DNA from: Pedobacter cryotolerans
GTDB taxonomy: Bacteria > Bacteroidota > Bacteroidia > Sphingobacteriales > Sphingobacteriaceae
Direction: 5' to 3'
NCBI RefSeq assembly: GCF_005116475.1
Contig: NZ_SWBO01000002.1
Location: 329,258-393,257, forward strand
Length of the DNA stretch: 64,000 nucleotides
The notes under the pieces are model-generated. The model saw only the letters and a list, made by a program, of their open reading frames with translations, made no database searches and had not been told where the DNA came from. The position numbers were made by a program, and so were the translations under genes. Each line of letters opens with the position of its first letter. Within the stretch, counting starts at the first letter, position 1. Below, one piece after another: positions 1-8,868 of this stretch.

Positions 1-389
1 TTTAATCCTTCTGGTAGGGCAACGCCGCAAACCGATCTTTTGCCTAAGCTATACTCACGAGAAGCATGACCAGCCAAATATCCTCTAATCACCATTTCAA
101 CCTTAAACGGCTCACAAATGCGACCAATTGTTACCATTTCATCTGGTGTAGCTAAAACCCAGTTAGGCACGATATCTTGTGTAGCAGCTAAAAATTTTGC
201 TGCTATTTGGTTTAAAACTTGTCCTTTAAAAGGAATAGCTTCCGGTAATACCACATCAAATGCTGATATTCTATCGGTTACCACCATTGCCATTAATTGA
301 TCGTCTATAGTATAAACATCACGTACTTTACCTTTGTAAAAATTGCTCTGTTTTGGAAAATTAAAGTTGGTTTCTTTGATTGCTTTCAT
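1..389 (-). CDS. purC: SAICAR synthase, N-terminal part (cut by window edge)
   Basis: Phosphoribosylaminoimidazole-succinocarboxamide synthase, the purine-pathway step joining aspartate to CAIR with ATP. Only the first ~129 codons lie in the window; the rest runs off the left edge. Reading the minus strand from the ATG at 389, the protein starts [20 protein letters not shown] and goes on to [11 protein letters not shown], a [11 protein letters not shown] block, an FKGQVLNQ block and a [14 protein letters not shown] block, all hallmarks of PurC (nucleotide-binding N-terminal lobe and the RGY...GS/A region). The order and spacing fit the Bacteroidota form of the enzyme. The assignment is by remembered family motifs and is very secure despite truncation. 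Confidence 0.93.
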   Translation of the reverse strand, partial: MKAIKETNFNFPKQSNFYKGKVRDVYTIDDQLMAMVVTDRISAFDVVLPEAIPFKGQVLNQIAAKFLAATQDIVPNWVLATPDEMVTIGRICEPFKVEMVIRGYLAGHASREYSLGKRSVCGVALPEGL

Positions 390-489
390 TGGGGGATAAA
401 AATAATAAAAAGATATGAGTATTGAGATATGAGATGTGAGACTTAATTGCTTGATTAAGTTTTAATGCACACTTTTTGGAACTTAAATT

Positions 490-537
490 AAAACAAAAAG
501 TCCGAAAACGAGATTTTTACAATCTTATCTTCGGACT
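490..537 (-). terminator. Rho-independent terminator after the 612-893 gene
   Basis: On the minus strand an 8-bp stem AGTCCGAA/TTCGGACT (arms 530-537 and 499-506) closes a loop with some further internal pairing and is followed by TTTTTGTTTT (498-490). It sits 75 nt after the stop of the small gene at 612-893 and before purC, so it probably separates the two transcription units. Confidence 0.65.
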
Positions 538-611
538 CAACGTGTTTTGCTGTAATGAACAAACCATTAAAATTATTTTAATAACCTATTACTTCCTTCA
601 TCGACAAAGTA

Positions 612-893
612 TTAATTATTAAATGCATCCAGTACTTCTTCAAAAGAATTTGATGAGATTACACCAATAGATTTATTTTTAACCAAAACTTCAATAATGC
701 CACCAATTTTCTTAAGCTGCAGCCTTCCTTTAAAAATATGAGCTTGCTCTTCTGCCAAAAAATGCTGTAAATTTTTATGCTTTTCTTTTCGGCAAACCAA
801 TTCTTCACCGGCATCAAAAATAATTAACCTTAATTTATTACCTAAAGGTTCAAAAGCTAAAGTTAATTTTTCGTTAAGGATGATTTGGCGCAT
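612..893 (-). CDS. Conserved-looking small protein of unknown function
   Basis: 93 aa, begins MRQIILNEKLTLAFEPLG. I do not recognise a family. It has no signal peptide or membrane segment. The N-terminal half alternates hydrophobic and polar residues (likely beta strands: KLRLIIFDAGEELV), and the rest is lysine/glutamate-rich, ending in an acidic helix-like tail (SFEEVLDAFN). It lies 42 nt downstream of phoH on the same strand and is followed by a terminator at 490-537, so phoH and this gene may be co-transcribed. Codon use looks like its neighbours. It is probably a real cytosolic protein, but no function can be given. Confidence 0.7.
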   Translation of the reverse strand: MRQIILNEKLTLAFEPLGNKLRLIIFDAGEELVCRKEKHKNLQHFLAEEQAHIFKGRLQLKKIGGIIEVLVKNKSIGVISSNSFEEVLDAFNN

Positions 894-935
894 ATTTTAA
901 TGTCTTACTACTCGATATTCAAATCTTGCTACTCG

Positions 936-1907
936 TTATTGTATATCCCCATAAGCTTTCAAAATCGCTTTTACCAATTTATGTCTTACCACATCTTCTC
1001 CAGTTAGGTAAATTACATCAATACCTTTAATGTCTGTTAAAATACGTAGCGCATTGTGTAAACCAGATTGTGCTTTTTTAGGTAAATCGATTTGAGTAAT
1101 ATCACCAGTTACAATAAATTTTGCCGTTGGACCCATACGGGTTAAAAACATTTTTAACTGCAAATCTGTAGAGTTTTGGGCCTCATCTAAAATCACAAAA
1201 CAGTTATCTAACGTTCTACCACGCATAAATGCCAATGGTGCAACTTCAATGGTTCTGTTTTCTAAATACAATTTTAGCTTTTCTGGCGGAATCATATCAT
1301 CCAAAGCATCATAAAGCGGGCGTAAATAAGGATCCACCTTTTCTTTTAAATCGCCCGGCAAAAACCCTAAACTTTCTCCTGCTTCTACTGCTGGTCTGGT
1401 TAAAATAATCCTTTTGATTTCTTTGTTCTTTAATGCTCTAACCGCCAAAGCTACCGCAGTATAAGTTTTTCCCGTTCCGGCAGGGCCGATGGCAAATAAA
1501 ACATCGTTTTTATTGATGCTATCAACCATTTTACGCTGGTTGGCGGTACGAGCTTTAATCATTAAACCATGATTACCAAAAACAATTACTTCTCCAGAAC
1601 CTGCATTTACAGCTGCAGCAGTTGCTGGAGTATCCTCAGTTTTTGTAGCTGATTTTTTAGAACCCAATATTGATTCTACATCGTTGTGCGAAAGTGTACG
1701 GTATTTATCTAAATGAGCAACCAACTGCTCAAATTTTTGCTCAAATGCCTTTAACTCAGCTTCATCTCCTAAAGCTTTTACGTCATTTCCTCTTGCTACT
1801 ATTTTTAATTTCGGAAAAGCTGCTTTAACCAACTCATAGTGCTCATTGTTAGCACCCCAAAATTGTACTTGATCTGTTGTCTCTAATGTTAGCTTTAGTT
1901 CGTTCAA
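936..1907 (-). CDS. phoH: PhoH-family ATPase
   Basis: Cytosolic P-loop ATPase of the PhoH/YbeZ family, 323 aa, the usual length. The N-terminal ~100 residues form the KH-like domain typical of YbeZ proteins, with an alanine/threonine linker (KKSATKTEDTPATAAAV). The ATPase core follows: Walker A GPAGTGKTYTAVALA (about residues 141-155), the conserved TRPAVEAGESLGFLPGD block, Walker B VILDEAQNST and the FIVTGDITQIDLP motif. In other bacteria YbeZ works with the RNase YbeY in rRNA maturation; ybeY is not seen in this window. The start ATG at 1907 is the first in frame. It is divergent from the SAM hydrolase gene, with a 103-nt gap. Confidence 0.93.
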   Translation of the reverse strand: MNELKLTLETTDQVQFWGANNEHYELVKAAFPKLKIVARGNDVKALGDEAELKAFEQKFEQLVAHLDKYRTLSHNDVESILGSKKSATKTEDTPATAAAVNAGSGEVIVFGNHGLMIKARTANQRKMVDSINKNDVLFAIGPAGTGKTYTAVALAVRALKNKEIKRIILTRPAVEAGESLGFLPGDLKEKVDPYLRPLYDALDDMIPPEKLKLYLENRTIEVAPLAFMRGRTLDNCFVILDEAQNSTDLQLKMFLTRMGPTAKFIVTGDITQIDLPKKAQSGLHNALRILTDIKGIDVIYLTGEDVVRHKLVKAILKAYGDIQ

Positions 1908-2010
1908 AATATTGTATTTTTATTTTAGCAGTGTGTATTTCGATTTAAAAATTGAATATTTGTAGGCGATTTGCCTATACACAAGAATAAGAATAAATAT
2001 TGAATTTTTA

Positions 2011-2790
2011 ATGGCCATAATAACATTAACAACAGATTTAGGTTCTAAAGATTTTTATCAGGCTGCTTTAAAAGGCAGTATCCTGAATATCTTGCCTACA
2101 GCTAATATTGTGGACATAACGCATGAAGTTCCTTCATTTAATATTCAGTATGCGGCATTCGTTTTAAAAAATGCATACCCCTATTTTCCTAAAAACACGG
2201 TTCATTTGATTGGTATCGATTCTGTTTTTAGCGAAAACACCAAATACATCGCCCTGCGTTATAAAGACCATTATTTTGTAGGGGCCGATAATGGAATTTT
2301 TTCTTTGCTATTGGATGAGATACCTGATGAATTAGTAGAGTTAAATATTATGCAAGATTTAAAATATTTACACTTTCCGTTGGTAGATATTTTTGTAAAA
2401 GCTGCCATTCATTTAGCTAAAGGTGGTAAATTAAAAGACATTGGTGTACCTACAGGAGAAATTGAGCAACGTATGCTTTTGCATCCTGTAATAGAGAGAG
2501 ATATAATTAGAGGAAGTGTAATTTATATTGATACTTTTTGCAACGTAATTACCAATATCACCAAAGATTTATTTACCAAAATACAACGCAACAGAGATTT
2601 CACTCTATACTTTAGAAAGAGCGAAACTATTACGCAATTAAGTTGGCATTACAACGAAGTACCAGAGGGAGAAAAGCTTTGCTTATTTGGCATAAGTAAC
2701 CATTTAGAAATTGCCATTAATAAAGGTAAAGCAAGTGGTTTATTGGGTTTACATTTGAGCGATATCGTAAGGGTTGAATTTCATCCTTAA
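2011..2790 (+). CDS. SAM hydrolase / SAM-dependent halogenase-like protein (DUF62 family)
   Basis: 259 aa. It belongs to the S-adenosyl-L-methionine hydroxide adenosyltransferase family, which includes fluorinase and chlorinase relatives; most bacterial members hydrolyse SAM to adenosine and methionine. Visible signatures are the N-terminal ITLTTDLGSKDFY (Asp of the active site), NIVDITHEVPSFNIQYAAFVLKN, the VHLIGIDSVFS strand, the FVGADNGIFSLL motif and the C-terminal barrel with IDTFCNVITNITKDLF. All are the expected order for the family. No SAM-related partner is adjacent; phoH is divergent upstream. The family call is firm, while the hydrolase rather than halogenase activity is inferred from what is common in the family. 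Confidence 0.9.
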   Translation: MAIITLTTDLGSKDFYQAALKGSILNILPTANIVDITHEVPSFNIQYAAFVLKNAYPYFPKNTVHLIGIDSVFSENTKYIALRYKDHYFVGADNGIFSLLLDEIPDELVELNIMQDLKYLHFPLVDIFVKAAIHLAKGGKLKDIGVPTGEIEQRMLLHPVIERDIIRGSVIYIDTFCNVITNITKDLFTKIQRNRDFTLYFRKSETITQLSWHYNEVPEGEKLCLFGISNHLEIAINKGKASGLLGLHLSDIVRVEFHP

Positions 2791-2900
2791 AGAATGCCCC
2801 ACCCAACCTCCACAGAATATAGGACTTTAAAAGAGTTGTCACTGAGGTGTAATTTATTACGTAGAAATCAATATAAATGACGTTAAATTTAGCCCGCTTT

Positions 2901-2979
2901 GTCATCCCGAACGCAGTGAATGATCTCTATAAGAGATTCCTTTCCGAAAAATCGGGACAAGCTGTGCCTCGGAATGACA
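2901..2979. repeat. Dispersed intergenic inverted repeat (GTCATCCCGA...TCGGAATGAC)
   Basis: The outer arms GTCATCCCGA (2901-2910) and TCGGAATGAC (2969-2978) are imperfect reverse complements, with an inner segment of a few imperfect pairings. It belongs to the same family as 4098-4187, 9556-9627, 10051-10122, 28884-28983 and 38360-38446, all of which end in GTCAT/ATGAC. Confidence 0.75.
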
Positions 2980-3062
2980 AAACTTTTTTACACTAAACAA
3001 TTGAATTACAAAAGGTTAAATAAAAACGTCACCGATAGCGTAATCGAAGTATTAAATTATAG

Positions 3063-3105
3063 GTCTTCGACAACCAGCCACGGCAGGCAGGCGCTCAGAC
3101 TGACA
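3063..3105. repeat. Dispersed repeat, copy 1 of a 25-nt identical core
   Basis: The tract beginning GTCTTCGACAACCAGCCACG contains a 25-nt core that occurs again, exactly and in reverse orientation, within 9926-9969. The flanks carry the GTCTTCGA and CTCAGACTGACA ends seen in single copies elsewhere (56885-56910). Confidence 0.8.
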
Positions 3106-3123
3106 TTAACTTAAAATAACAAT

Positions 3124-3408
3124 ATGCTAGTTAGAGTAGTTAAAATGCAATTCGACATCAATTTCATTGATGAATTTAGAATCTTATTTACTGACGTAAA
3201 ACCTAAAATCTCAAACTTTGAAGGCTGTTTAAGTGTTCAACTCTTACAGCATGAAAATGAGTTAAGTACATGGTTTACCATTAGCAAATGGCGCAGTGCG
3301 GATGATTTGGAAAACTATAGAAAATCTGATTTGTTTATAAAAACATGGGCTAAAGTTAAACCCAATTTTGCTGCAAAAGCTGAGGCATGGAGTTTGCTTG
3401 AACAATAA
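3124..3408 (+). CDS. Antibiotic biosynthesis monooxygenase (ABM)-fold protein
   Basis: 94 aa, a small alpha/beta barrel of the ABM/dimeric ferredoxin-like family, usually a homodimeric cofactor-independent monooxygenase or haem-interacting protein. Signs are the N-terminal MLVRVVKMQF strand, the FEGCLSVQLLQ segment, and TWFTISKWRSADDLENYRKS followed by FIKTWAKVKP, the classic 'W.s...l..y..s..f...w' pattern. The ATG at 3124 gives the complete first beta strand, so I prefer it to the internal Met at 3145. It is followed 11 nt later by the coiled-coil membrane protein gene, probably in one transcript. The substrate cannot be told. Confidence 0.85.
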   Translation: MLVRVVKMQFDINFIDEFRILFTDVKPKISNFEGCLSVQLLQHENELSTWFTISKWRSADDLENYRKSDLFIKTWAKVKPNFAAKAEAWSLLEQ

Positions 3409-3419
3409 AAAACGAAAAA

Positions 3420-3953
3420 ATGATTAAGAAGATAACATCCATATTGATAATTTCATTAGTATTTTCATCACTTTCTTTTTCGCAAGAAATGTCTGCTTAC
3501 GAAATACAACGCACCAAAATTAATGCGCTTTTGGCTGAACGGAGTGCAAAATTTGGACAATACGACGAGAGCTTAAGTGCGAGAACTGGAATTTTTGGTT
3601 TTCAAACTAAAAGAGACATTAAAAACTCAAATGAAATTTTACGCCAAATTGCTTTAACTGATAATGAAATTTTTACGCAACTCAAAGTTTTAATGGATTA
3701 TAAAGACCTTCAGGTAGAACAGGTTAAAACAGTAGCAAGCAGCAATTCTGAAAGTATATTAAACTATCGTAAAACCATTAAATCGCTACAAGAACAAAAC
3801 ATAATCCTCACAGAAAACCAAGACAAAGTAGAAAACTCGAGAGACCTGGCTTATTTAATGATGTTTATATTTTTGGTAGGCTGTGGAGTTTTAGCCTATT
3901 TATTTAATTTAAAACGCAAAAAATTAAAGCATTATGAAACAAAAAGCTTTTAA
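3420..3953 (+). CDS. Secreted/inner-membrane coiled-coil protein, unknown function
   Basis: 177 aa. An N-terminal signal peptide (MIKKITSILIISLVFSSLSFSQ, split here as hydrophobic core ILIISLVFSSLSF with likely cleavage after SFS-Q) leads into a long charged helical region rich in E, K, Q and N (about residues 25-140), probably a coiled coil. A single hydrophobic segment near the C-terminus (LMMFIFLVGCGVLAYLF) is followed by a basic tail KRKKLKHYETK. This suggests a periplasmic coiled coil anchored by a C-terminal membrane helix with a cytosolic tail. I recognise no family. The next small gene overlaps its 3' end by 20 nt, suggesting translational coupling. Confidence 0.75.
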   Translation: MIKKITSILIISLVFSSLSFSQEMSAYEIQRTKINALLAERSAKFGQYDESLSARTGIFGFQTKRDIKNSNEILRQIALTDNEIFTQLKVLMDYKDLQVEQVKTVASSNSESILNYRKTIKSLQEQNIILTENQDKVENSRDLAYLMMFIFLVGCGVLAYLFNLKRKKLKHYETKSF

Positions 3954-4080
3954 ATTATTGGTTAAGTTAAATAACTTGATTTTACCTAGTTATTATCAGA
4001 AAGACCCGATGAAATTAAGCAATTTTGAAAAAGCAATATTGGGTTTCAGGTATTGGGCGCTTACAAATTCTATGAAGTAG
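3934..4080 (+). CDS. 48-aa conserved-type small basic protein
   Basis: The ATG at 3934 lies inside the end of the previous gene (20-nt overlap, different frame) and the frame ends at TAG 4080. The protein starts MKQKAFKLLVKLNNLILPSY and ends ILGFRYWALTNSMK. From memory, short Bacteroidota proteins of the same length share the pattern 'LLVKLN..LLPSY......L..F..AI.G.R.....NS', and some databases label them 'SsrA-binding protein' with no evidence of that activity. The basic amphipathic start and aromatic C-terminal helix suggest a membrane- or RNA-associated peptide, but that is inference. Overlap and family resemblance make it likely to be real. Confidence 0.7.
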   Translation: MKQKAFKLLVKLNNLILPSYYQKDPMKLSNFEKAILGFRYWALTNSMK

Positions 4081-4097
4081 GTGTAAGTAAATAATAT

Positions 4098-4187
4098 GCG
4101 TCATATCGAATGAGCAAAGCGACGAGATATCTATTCATATTAAATAATACCTTAAGATTTCTCCTCGTTCCTCGTTCGAAATGACGC
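4098..4187. repeat. Dispersed inverted repeat between convergent genes
   Basis: The arms GCGTCATATCGAATGAGCAA (4098 on) and a complementary arm ending CGTTCGAAATGACGC (4187) form a long imperfect hairpin with the inner pair GAGATATCT/AAGATTTCTC. It sits between the convergent 48-aa gene and serA and may double as a bidirectional terminator. Confidence 0.8.
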
Positions 4188-4193
4188 TTATAC

Positions 4194-5144
4194 TTATTTC
4201 TTAAAAAATTCTATAATCAAATTAGCTAGTTCTGTACCAACTCGCTCTTGTGCTTCATTAGTAGCTGCGCCAATGTGAGGAGTTAAAGAAATTTTCGGGT
4301 GGTTTAGTAATTGTTTAATAGGCGTTGGCTCATTATCAAACACATCTAAACCTGCAAAAGCAACTTTACCTGAATCTAAAGCTTCAATTAAAGCTTGTTC
4401 ATCAATTGTACCACCACGAGAACAGTTTACAATACCTACACCTGGTTTCATAGCTGCAAATTCATCAGCACCTAAAATTGGTTTATCAGCAAATGGCGTA
4501 TGCAATGAAATGAAATCACTCTGTGCAATTACTTCTGCTAAACTCACCGTTTGTACAGGAATATCAACTTTAATTCCACCTTGTAAATTTAAAGTGATGT
4601 TGCCAGCAAATGGAAATAAATCGTAAGCTAAAACATTCATCCCTAAACCTAAAGCAACGGCTGCAGTTTCTCTACCAATTCTGCCAAAACCAATAATACC
4701 AATGGTTTTACCACGTAACTCGATACCTTTTGCGTAAGCTTTCTTTAAATCGTTAAATTTGACATCTCCATCTAAAGGCATTTTACGGTTGGCATCATAC
4801 AAAAATCTAACACCTGTAAACAAATGTGCAAAAACCAGTTCGGCAACAGATAATGAGGATGCAGCAGGGGTATTAACTACAGCTACACCTTTGCTACGAG
4901 CATAATCTACATCAATATTATCCATACCAACACCGCCTCTACCAATTAACTTAATATTCGGACAAGCATCAATCAATGCAGCTCTAACTTTTGTTGCACT
5001 ACGAACAGTAATTGCATCATAATTTAATAATGCTTGTTCTAATTGATCTTGTGGAATGGTTTCTGTATCAACTTGAAAACCTGCTTCTTCTAATAATTGT
5101 TTTCCTATTGGGTCGATGCCATCATTGGCTAGTATCTTAATCAT
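4194..5144 (-). CDS. serA: D-3-phosphoglycerate dehydrogenase
   Basis: 316 aa NAD-dependent D-2-hydroxyacid dehydrogenase, first step of serine synthesis. Motifs visible: the substrate loop RGGVGMDNIDVDYA, the Rossmann glycine motif GKTIGIIGFGRIGRETA, the NCSRGGTIDEQALIEAL block with the catalytic Arg/Glu region, and the catalytic His in SLTPHIGAATNEAQ. It is the short form and lacks the C-terminal ACT regulatory domain of the E. coli enzyme, so the usual ACT-type serine feedback is not expected. It lies 91 nt downstream of serC on the same strand, forming a serC-serA unit. The neighbour decides SerA over other D-hydroxyacid dehydrogenases. Confidence 0.93.
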   Translation of the reverse strand: MIKILANDGIDPIGKQLLEEAGFQVDTETIPQDQLEQALLNYDAITVRSATKVRAALIDACPNIKLIGRGGVGMDNIDVDYARSKGVAVVNTPAASSLSVAELVFAHLFTGVRFLYDANRKMPLDGDVKFNDLKKAYAKGIELRGKTIGIIGFGRIGRETAAVALGLGMNVLAYDLFPFAGNITLNLQGGIKVDIPVQTVSLAEVIAQSDFISLHTPFADKPILGADEFAAMKPGVGIVNCSRGGTIDEQALIEALDSGKVAFAGLDVFDNEPTPIKQLLNHPKISLTPHIGAATNEAQERVGTELANLIIEFFKK

Positions 5145-5235
5145 ATTGTATATTTTATACCAAAGGCATCCCTTTGGGACGGATTAAATCGATTAAACAA
5201 TGTTAAATGCAATCGATTATATATTAAAATTTAAA

Positions 5236-6306
5236 CTAATTTTTGTTTTGTTTTTCTTCAAATTCTTGCATCAAATCTATTAAAGCATGTACGCTTGTAA
5301 TTGGCAATGCGTTATACATCGAAGCTCTAAAACCGCCAACACTTCTATGTCCTTTTAGTCCTTCAAAGCCGTTATCATCGGCAAATTTTGCAAATGGTTT
5401 TTCCAATTCAGGATTTTCCATTACAAAACAAATATTCATTCTTGAACGATCTTCAACTGCACAAGTGCCTTTAAATAACGGGTTTCTGTCAATTTCTTTA
5501 TACAATGCATCAGCTTTTGCTTTATTTTCTTTCTCAATTTCAGCAACGCCACCTTTAGATTTTAACCAATTTAGGTTCAGCATTGCCGTATAAATAGAAA
5601 ATACTGGAGGGGTATTGTACATCGAATCATTGTCTTTATAAGAAGCATAATCTAACATCGATGGAATTGCTCTTCCACTTTGGCCTAAAATTTCATCTTT
5701 TACAATTACAATGGTTAATCCGGCAGGGCCGATATTTTTTTGAGCACCAGCATAAATCAAATCAAACTGCGAAACATCAATTACCCTACTCATAATATCT
5801 GATGACATATCACAAACTACGGGTACAGTTGTTTTTGGCACTTCGAAAAGTTCTGTTCCGTAAATGGTATTATTTGAGGTATAATGAAAATATGCTGCAT
5901 CAGCAGGAATAGCAAAATCTTTAGGGATAAATGAGAAGTTAGCCTCTTTTGAGCTAGCAACAACTTCTGCTTTACCAAAAAATTTAACTTCCTTAATTGC
6001 TTTGTTAGCCCAAACTCCAGTTTCTAAGTAAGCAGCTGTTTTTCCTTCGGGCAATAAATTCATTGGCACCATTGCAAATTGTAAACTAGCGCCACCTTGC
6101 AAAAATAAAACGGAATATCCTGATGGTACATTTAAAAGCTCTTTAACCAATTTATTTGCCTCTGCCATTACGCCTTCAAACTCAGGACTGCGATGTGAAA
6201 TTTCTAAAATTGATAATCCATCTTTAAAATCTAAAATAGCTCTAGAAGCTTGCTTAAACACTTCCTGCGGCAAAATACAGGGACCTGCACCAAAATTATG
6301 TCTCAT
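5236..6306 (-). CDS. serC: Phosphoserine aminotransferase
   Basis: 356 aa PLP enzyme, step two of serine synthesis and also used in PLP synthesis. It starts [17 protein letters not shown], the standard SerC N-terminus. Further blocks are [27 protein letters not shown], the [12 protein letters not shown] segment, [10 protein letters not shown], and the PLP-lysine site [12 protein letters not shown]. The C-terminus carries [20 protein letters not shown], which binds the substrate phosphate. Length and order are normal. serA follows in the same direction. The 91-nt gap between them holds two copies of the palindrome AATCGATT, meaning unknown. Confidence 0.96.
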   Translation of the reverse strand: MRHNFGAGPCILPQEVFKQASRAILDFKDGLSILEISHRSPEFEGVMAEANKLVKELLNVPSGYSVLFLQGGASLQFAMVPMNLLPEGKTAAYLETGVWANKAIKEVKFFGKAEVVASSKEANFSFIPKDFAIPADAAYFHYTSNNTIYGTELFEVPKTTVPVVCDMSSDIMSRVIDVSQFDLIYAGAQKNIGPAGLTIVIVKDEILGQSGRAIPSMLDYASYKDNDSMYNTPPVFSIYTAMLNLNWLKSKGGVAEIEKENKAKADALYKEIDRNPLFKGTCAVEDRSRMNICFVMENPELEKPFAKFADDNGFEGLKGHRSVGGFRASMYNALPITSVHALIDLMQEFEEKQNKN

Positions 6307-6420
6307 TTTCTATTTTGTAAATATGTTATTCATTGGTTTTAAAATATCAAAATTTTGAAATTAAACATGATATTTTAAGTAATTTTTATAAGTGTAAATC
6401 TAACACTTTGCTATTAATTT

Positions 6421-8859
6421 TTATTGATTTTTGAACTTTAATATCAATTTAAAGTTGAACTGCCGCCCAGTTAAATAATTTGGGACAGCATATTGAACGT
6501 TATCTACATCTTTTAACCATAAATATGAAACAGTGTTATTTACATTTAACAAATTAAATACTTCGATATAGGTGATAAACGAACTAAAATATTTTTCTAA
6601 TAATTTGGGTTTACGCAAGGCGAAATCATCTAAAAAATCTTTAGAAAAACCGATGTCAACTCGCTTGTACGCAGGGATTTGAAAATCATCGCTATAAGTA
6701 TTGCTTTGTGGCGAACCAATTGGTAAACGAGAACCATAAAGCATGGTTAAGTGAACCTTATAGGTTGGACTATTCAATAATCGATCTTGAAAAAACACAG
6801 AAAAATTTACACGCTGATCTGTTGGTCTTTTTAAAAACCCAGGATAAACAGTTGTAGGCACACCAACATTACTTTTAACAACATAAGAATCGCCAAGAAT
6901 ATCCTGATTGGCTTTCATAAATGATACCCTAAAGTAAGAAACCAAATCTTTAACAAACTCGCCTCCTATGCTAAAATCAGCTCCTAAAGTATTGCCAATT
7001 GCCGTTTGTGTAGAGAGGTATTTGATCCTAACATTATCAATTACATAGGGTATTAATCGATCTGAGTATTTGTAATATGCTTCTGAACTGAATTTTAAGC
7101 GTGTACCTAAACCATCAAAAGCATAATCAAAGCCAACAGATGTATTGTAGGAGCGTTGTGCTTTTTGGTTTAAATTTAAACCTCCATCAAATGCCCTAAT
7201 GCTTCGGTAAGTTGGAGCTTGCTGATAAATACCTGCCGTAAAACGTAAAATTTGCTTATTATTATTTGGGCGGTACGCCAAAAGTAACCTCGGACTAAGT
7301 AATAATTGCTCACTTAAACTACTATAGCTCCCTCTAACACCCAACTGTAAATTGGTATTACTAGATAAACTATAACTATCCTGAACAAATGCAGTAAAAT
7401 TATTAATATTTACTTGATTGGTTTGCTGTATAGATTGATCTAAATAAAATAAACTGGCATCGTTTGGCAAAATGTATCCAGCAGAATCAGTAAGGTGATA
7501 TTCGATTAATTCATCCTTAAACCTATTTGCTTCAAACCTTAAACCCCATGAAAATACATGATTTTCAAAGTTTTGGTCTGCTTTAATCTCACTACTTATT
7601 GTTTGTGAATTTAAACTGTTACGAGCATAATTTAGGTAAGTACCTATTCCTCTATTTACACGAACAGATGTAAAATTATTGGTATTTAAGCCCGTTTCCA
7701 ATTCATCAAAAATATAACGTCCTTCAATATCAAATCGTTCTTGCTCTTTCGTGTTAAAATAACTATTGATCCATTTAATTACCAAGTTTGGTTTCGGACT
7801 AAAAGTAGCAGTTACCGCACCGCCAGCTGTTTGATAGCTATCTATTTCCTGTCCGTTGTATGCAATATTTAACCTTAGTTGAGTATTTAATGTTCCAAAT
7901 TGTGTTTCTCTATCTTCTGGAATTAATTTAAACTGCCCAATATTGAAATTACCCAAAGCGCTTAAACTAAATTTATCAGAAAAATTATACTGATATAGCA
8001 ACTGGATATCACCAAAATTTGGATTGTAACTTCCTTTATTATCTTGTTGATTAAGTACACTTGCGTTATTCTTATACCTCAGCCCTGCTAAAAAAAAGCT
8101 TTTCTCGTTTACAAACTTTGTTGTTAAGGAAGTACCCAAAAAACCAGTAGTTAAAATAATTTGGTTGCTATCTGGCCTATCATATTTCACATCTAAAACG
8201 GATGACAATTTATCTCCATAACGAGCCTCAAATCCACCAGCAGAAAATTTGGCTCTAGATACTAAATCACCGTTAATAAAACTTAATCCTTCTTGTTGCC
8301 CGTTTCTAATTAAAATTGGTCTGCTGATTTCTATATCATTAATATAGGTTAAGTTCTCGTCAAAATTTCCTCCTCTAACACTGTACTGCGAACTTAATTC
8401 GTTGTTGGTAGAAACACCAGGCAATGTTTTTAAAATTGCTTCAAAATTACCAGAAACTGATGGCAATGATTGTAAATCTGCAATATTAATGGTACTCGTA
8501 TTACTTAGCTGATTTTGCCTATTCGTTACGGTAACCTGCTCTAACTCGTTGATATTGGGCTCGAGAAATAAATCTCTAATAATGCGACCTGCTGCTTTTT
8601 CATTAATTTTTAGCAATACTGGTTTATACCCTAATAGATTATATTTTAAGGTAAAAGATGTGGTTTTAGAGTAAATGGTATAGTCTCCATTTGCATCGGT
8701 TAACGTAGATTCTTGCTGACCTAATACCGCGACGGTAACTTGCTGTAATGGTGTAGATTTTGGATCTAATATTTTACCTGTAACCCTTACCAATGGCTGA
8801 GCATTTACCAAAGTAAAGCCAAATACAAAAGTAAAAATCAACAGATATAATTTTCTCAT
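6421..8859 (-). CDS. TonB-dependent outer-membrane receptor
   Basis: 812 aa. A signal peptide (LYLLIFTFVFGFTLVNA-QP) is followed by a carboxypeptidase-regulatory-like (CarboxypepD_reg) domain at about residues 25-105, with VTGKILDPKSTPLQQVTVAV and a TDANGDYTI strand. The plug domain begins near residue 110 (SVSGNFEAILKTLPGVSTNN, QYSVRGGNFDENLTYINDIEI), then the barrel runs to a terminal Phe-rich strand (RQFNFKLILKFKNQ). It has no SusD partner, so it is not a classic polysaccharide locus receptor. The ligand is unknown. The gene is only 9 nt from the end of rpe upstream, so it may be transcribed with rpe, although the functions are unrelated. Confidence 0.9.
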   Translation of the reverse strand: MRKLYLLIFTFVFGFTLVNAQPLVRVTGKILDPKSTPLQQVTVAVLGQQESTLTDANGDYTIYSKTTSFTLKYNLLGYKPVLLKINEKAAGRIIRDLFLEPNINELEQVTVTNRQNQLSNTSTINIADLQSLPSVSGNFEAILKTLPGVSTNNELSSQYSVRGGNFDENLTYINDIEISRPILIRNGQQEGLSFINGDLVSRAKFSAGGFEARYGDKLSSVLDVKYDRPDSNQIILTTGFLGTSLTTKFVNEKSFFLAGLRYKNNASVLNQQDNKGSYNPNFGDIQLLYQYNFSDKFSLSALGNFNIGQFKLIPEDRETQFGTLNTQLRLNIAYNGQEIDSYQTAGGAVTATFSPKPNLVIKWINSYFNTKEQERFDIEGRYIFDELETGLNTNNFTSVRVNRGIGTYLNYARNSLNSQTISSEIKADQNFENHVFSWGLRFEANRFKDELIEYHLTDSAGYILPNDASLFYLDQSIQQTNQVNINNFTAFVQDSYSLSSNTNLQLGVRGSYSSLSEQLLLSPRLLLAYRPNNNKQILRFTAGIYQQAPTYRSIRAFDGGLNLNQKAQRSYNTSVGFDYAFDGLGTRLKFSSEAYYKYSDRLIPYVIDNVRIKYLSTQTAIGNTLGADFSIGGEFVKDLVSYFRVSFMKANQDILGDSYVVKSNVGVPTTVYPGFLKRPTDQRVNFSVFFQDRLLNSPTYKVHLTMLYGSRLPIGSPQSNTYSDDFQIPAYKRVDIGFSKDFLDDFALRKPKLLEKYFSSFITYIEVFNLLNVNNTVSYLWLKDVDNVQYAVPNYLTGRQFNFKLILKFKNQ

Positions 8860-8868
8860 TAAAAGAGA

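Larger units (their letters stand above)
2791..3123. other. Intergenic gap with dispersed repeats
   Basis: No convincing gene. It contains two pieces of the dispersed repeat families of this genome: an imperfect inverted repeat at 2901-2979 and a 43-bp element at 3063-3105 that recurs inverted at 9926-9969. Short reading frames here (for example 2920-3114) run straight through the repeats and have no codon bias. Confidence 0.6.

Noticed and set aside
1961..1980. Small palindrome TAGGC-GATTT-GCCTA between phoH and the SAM hydrolase gene
   Set aside because: The arms are only 5 bp, too short to call an operator or terminator without conservation data.
2920..3114. A 64-codon frame through two dispersed repeats
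   Set aside because: It lies wholly in repeat DNA with no conserved features.
5243..5593. A 116-codon plus-strand frame inside serC
   Set aside because: serC is a complete canonical enzyme on the other strand; this is an antisense shadow.
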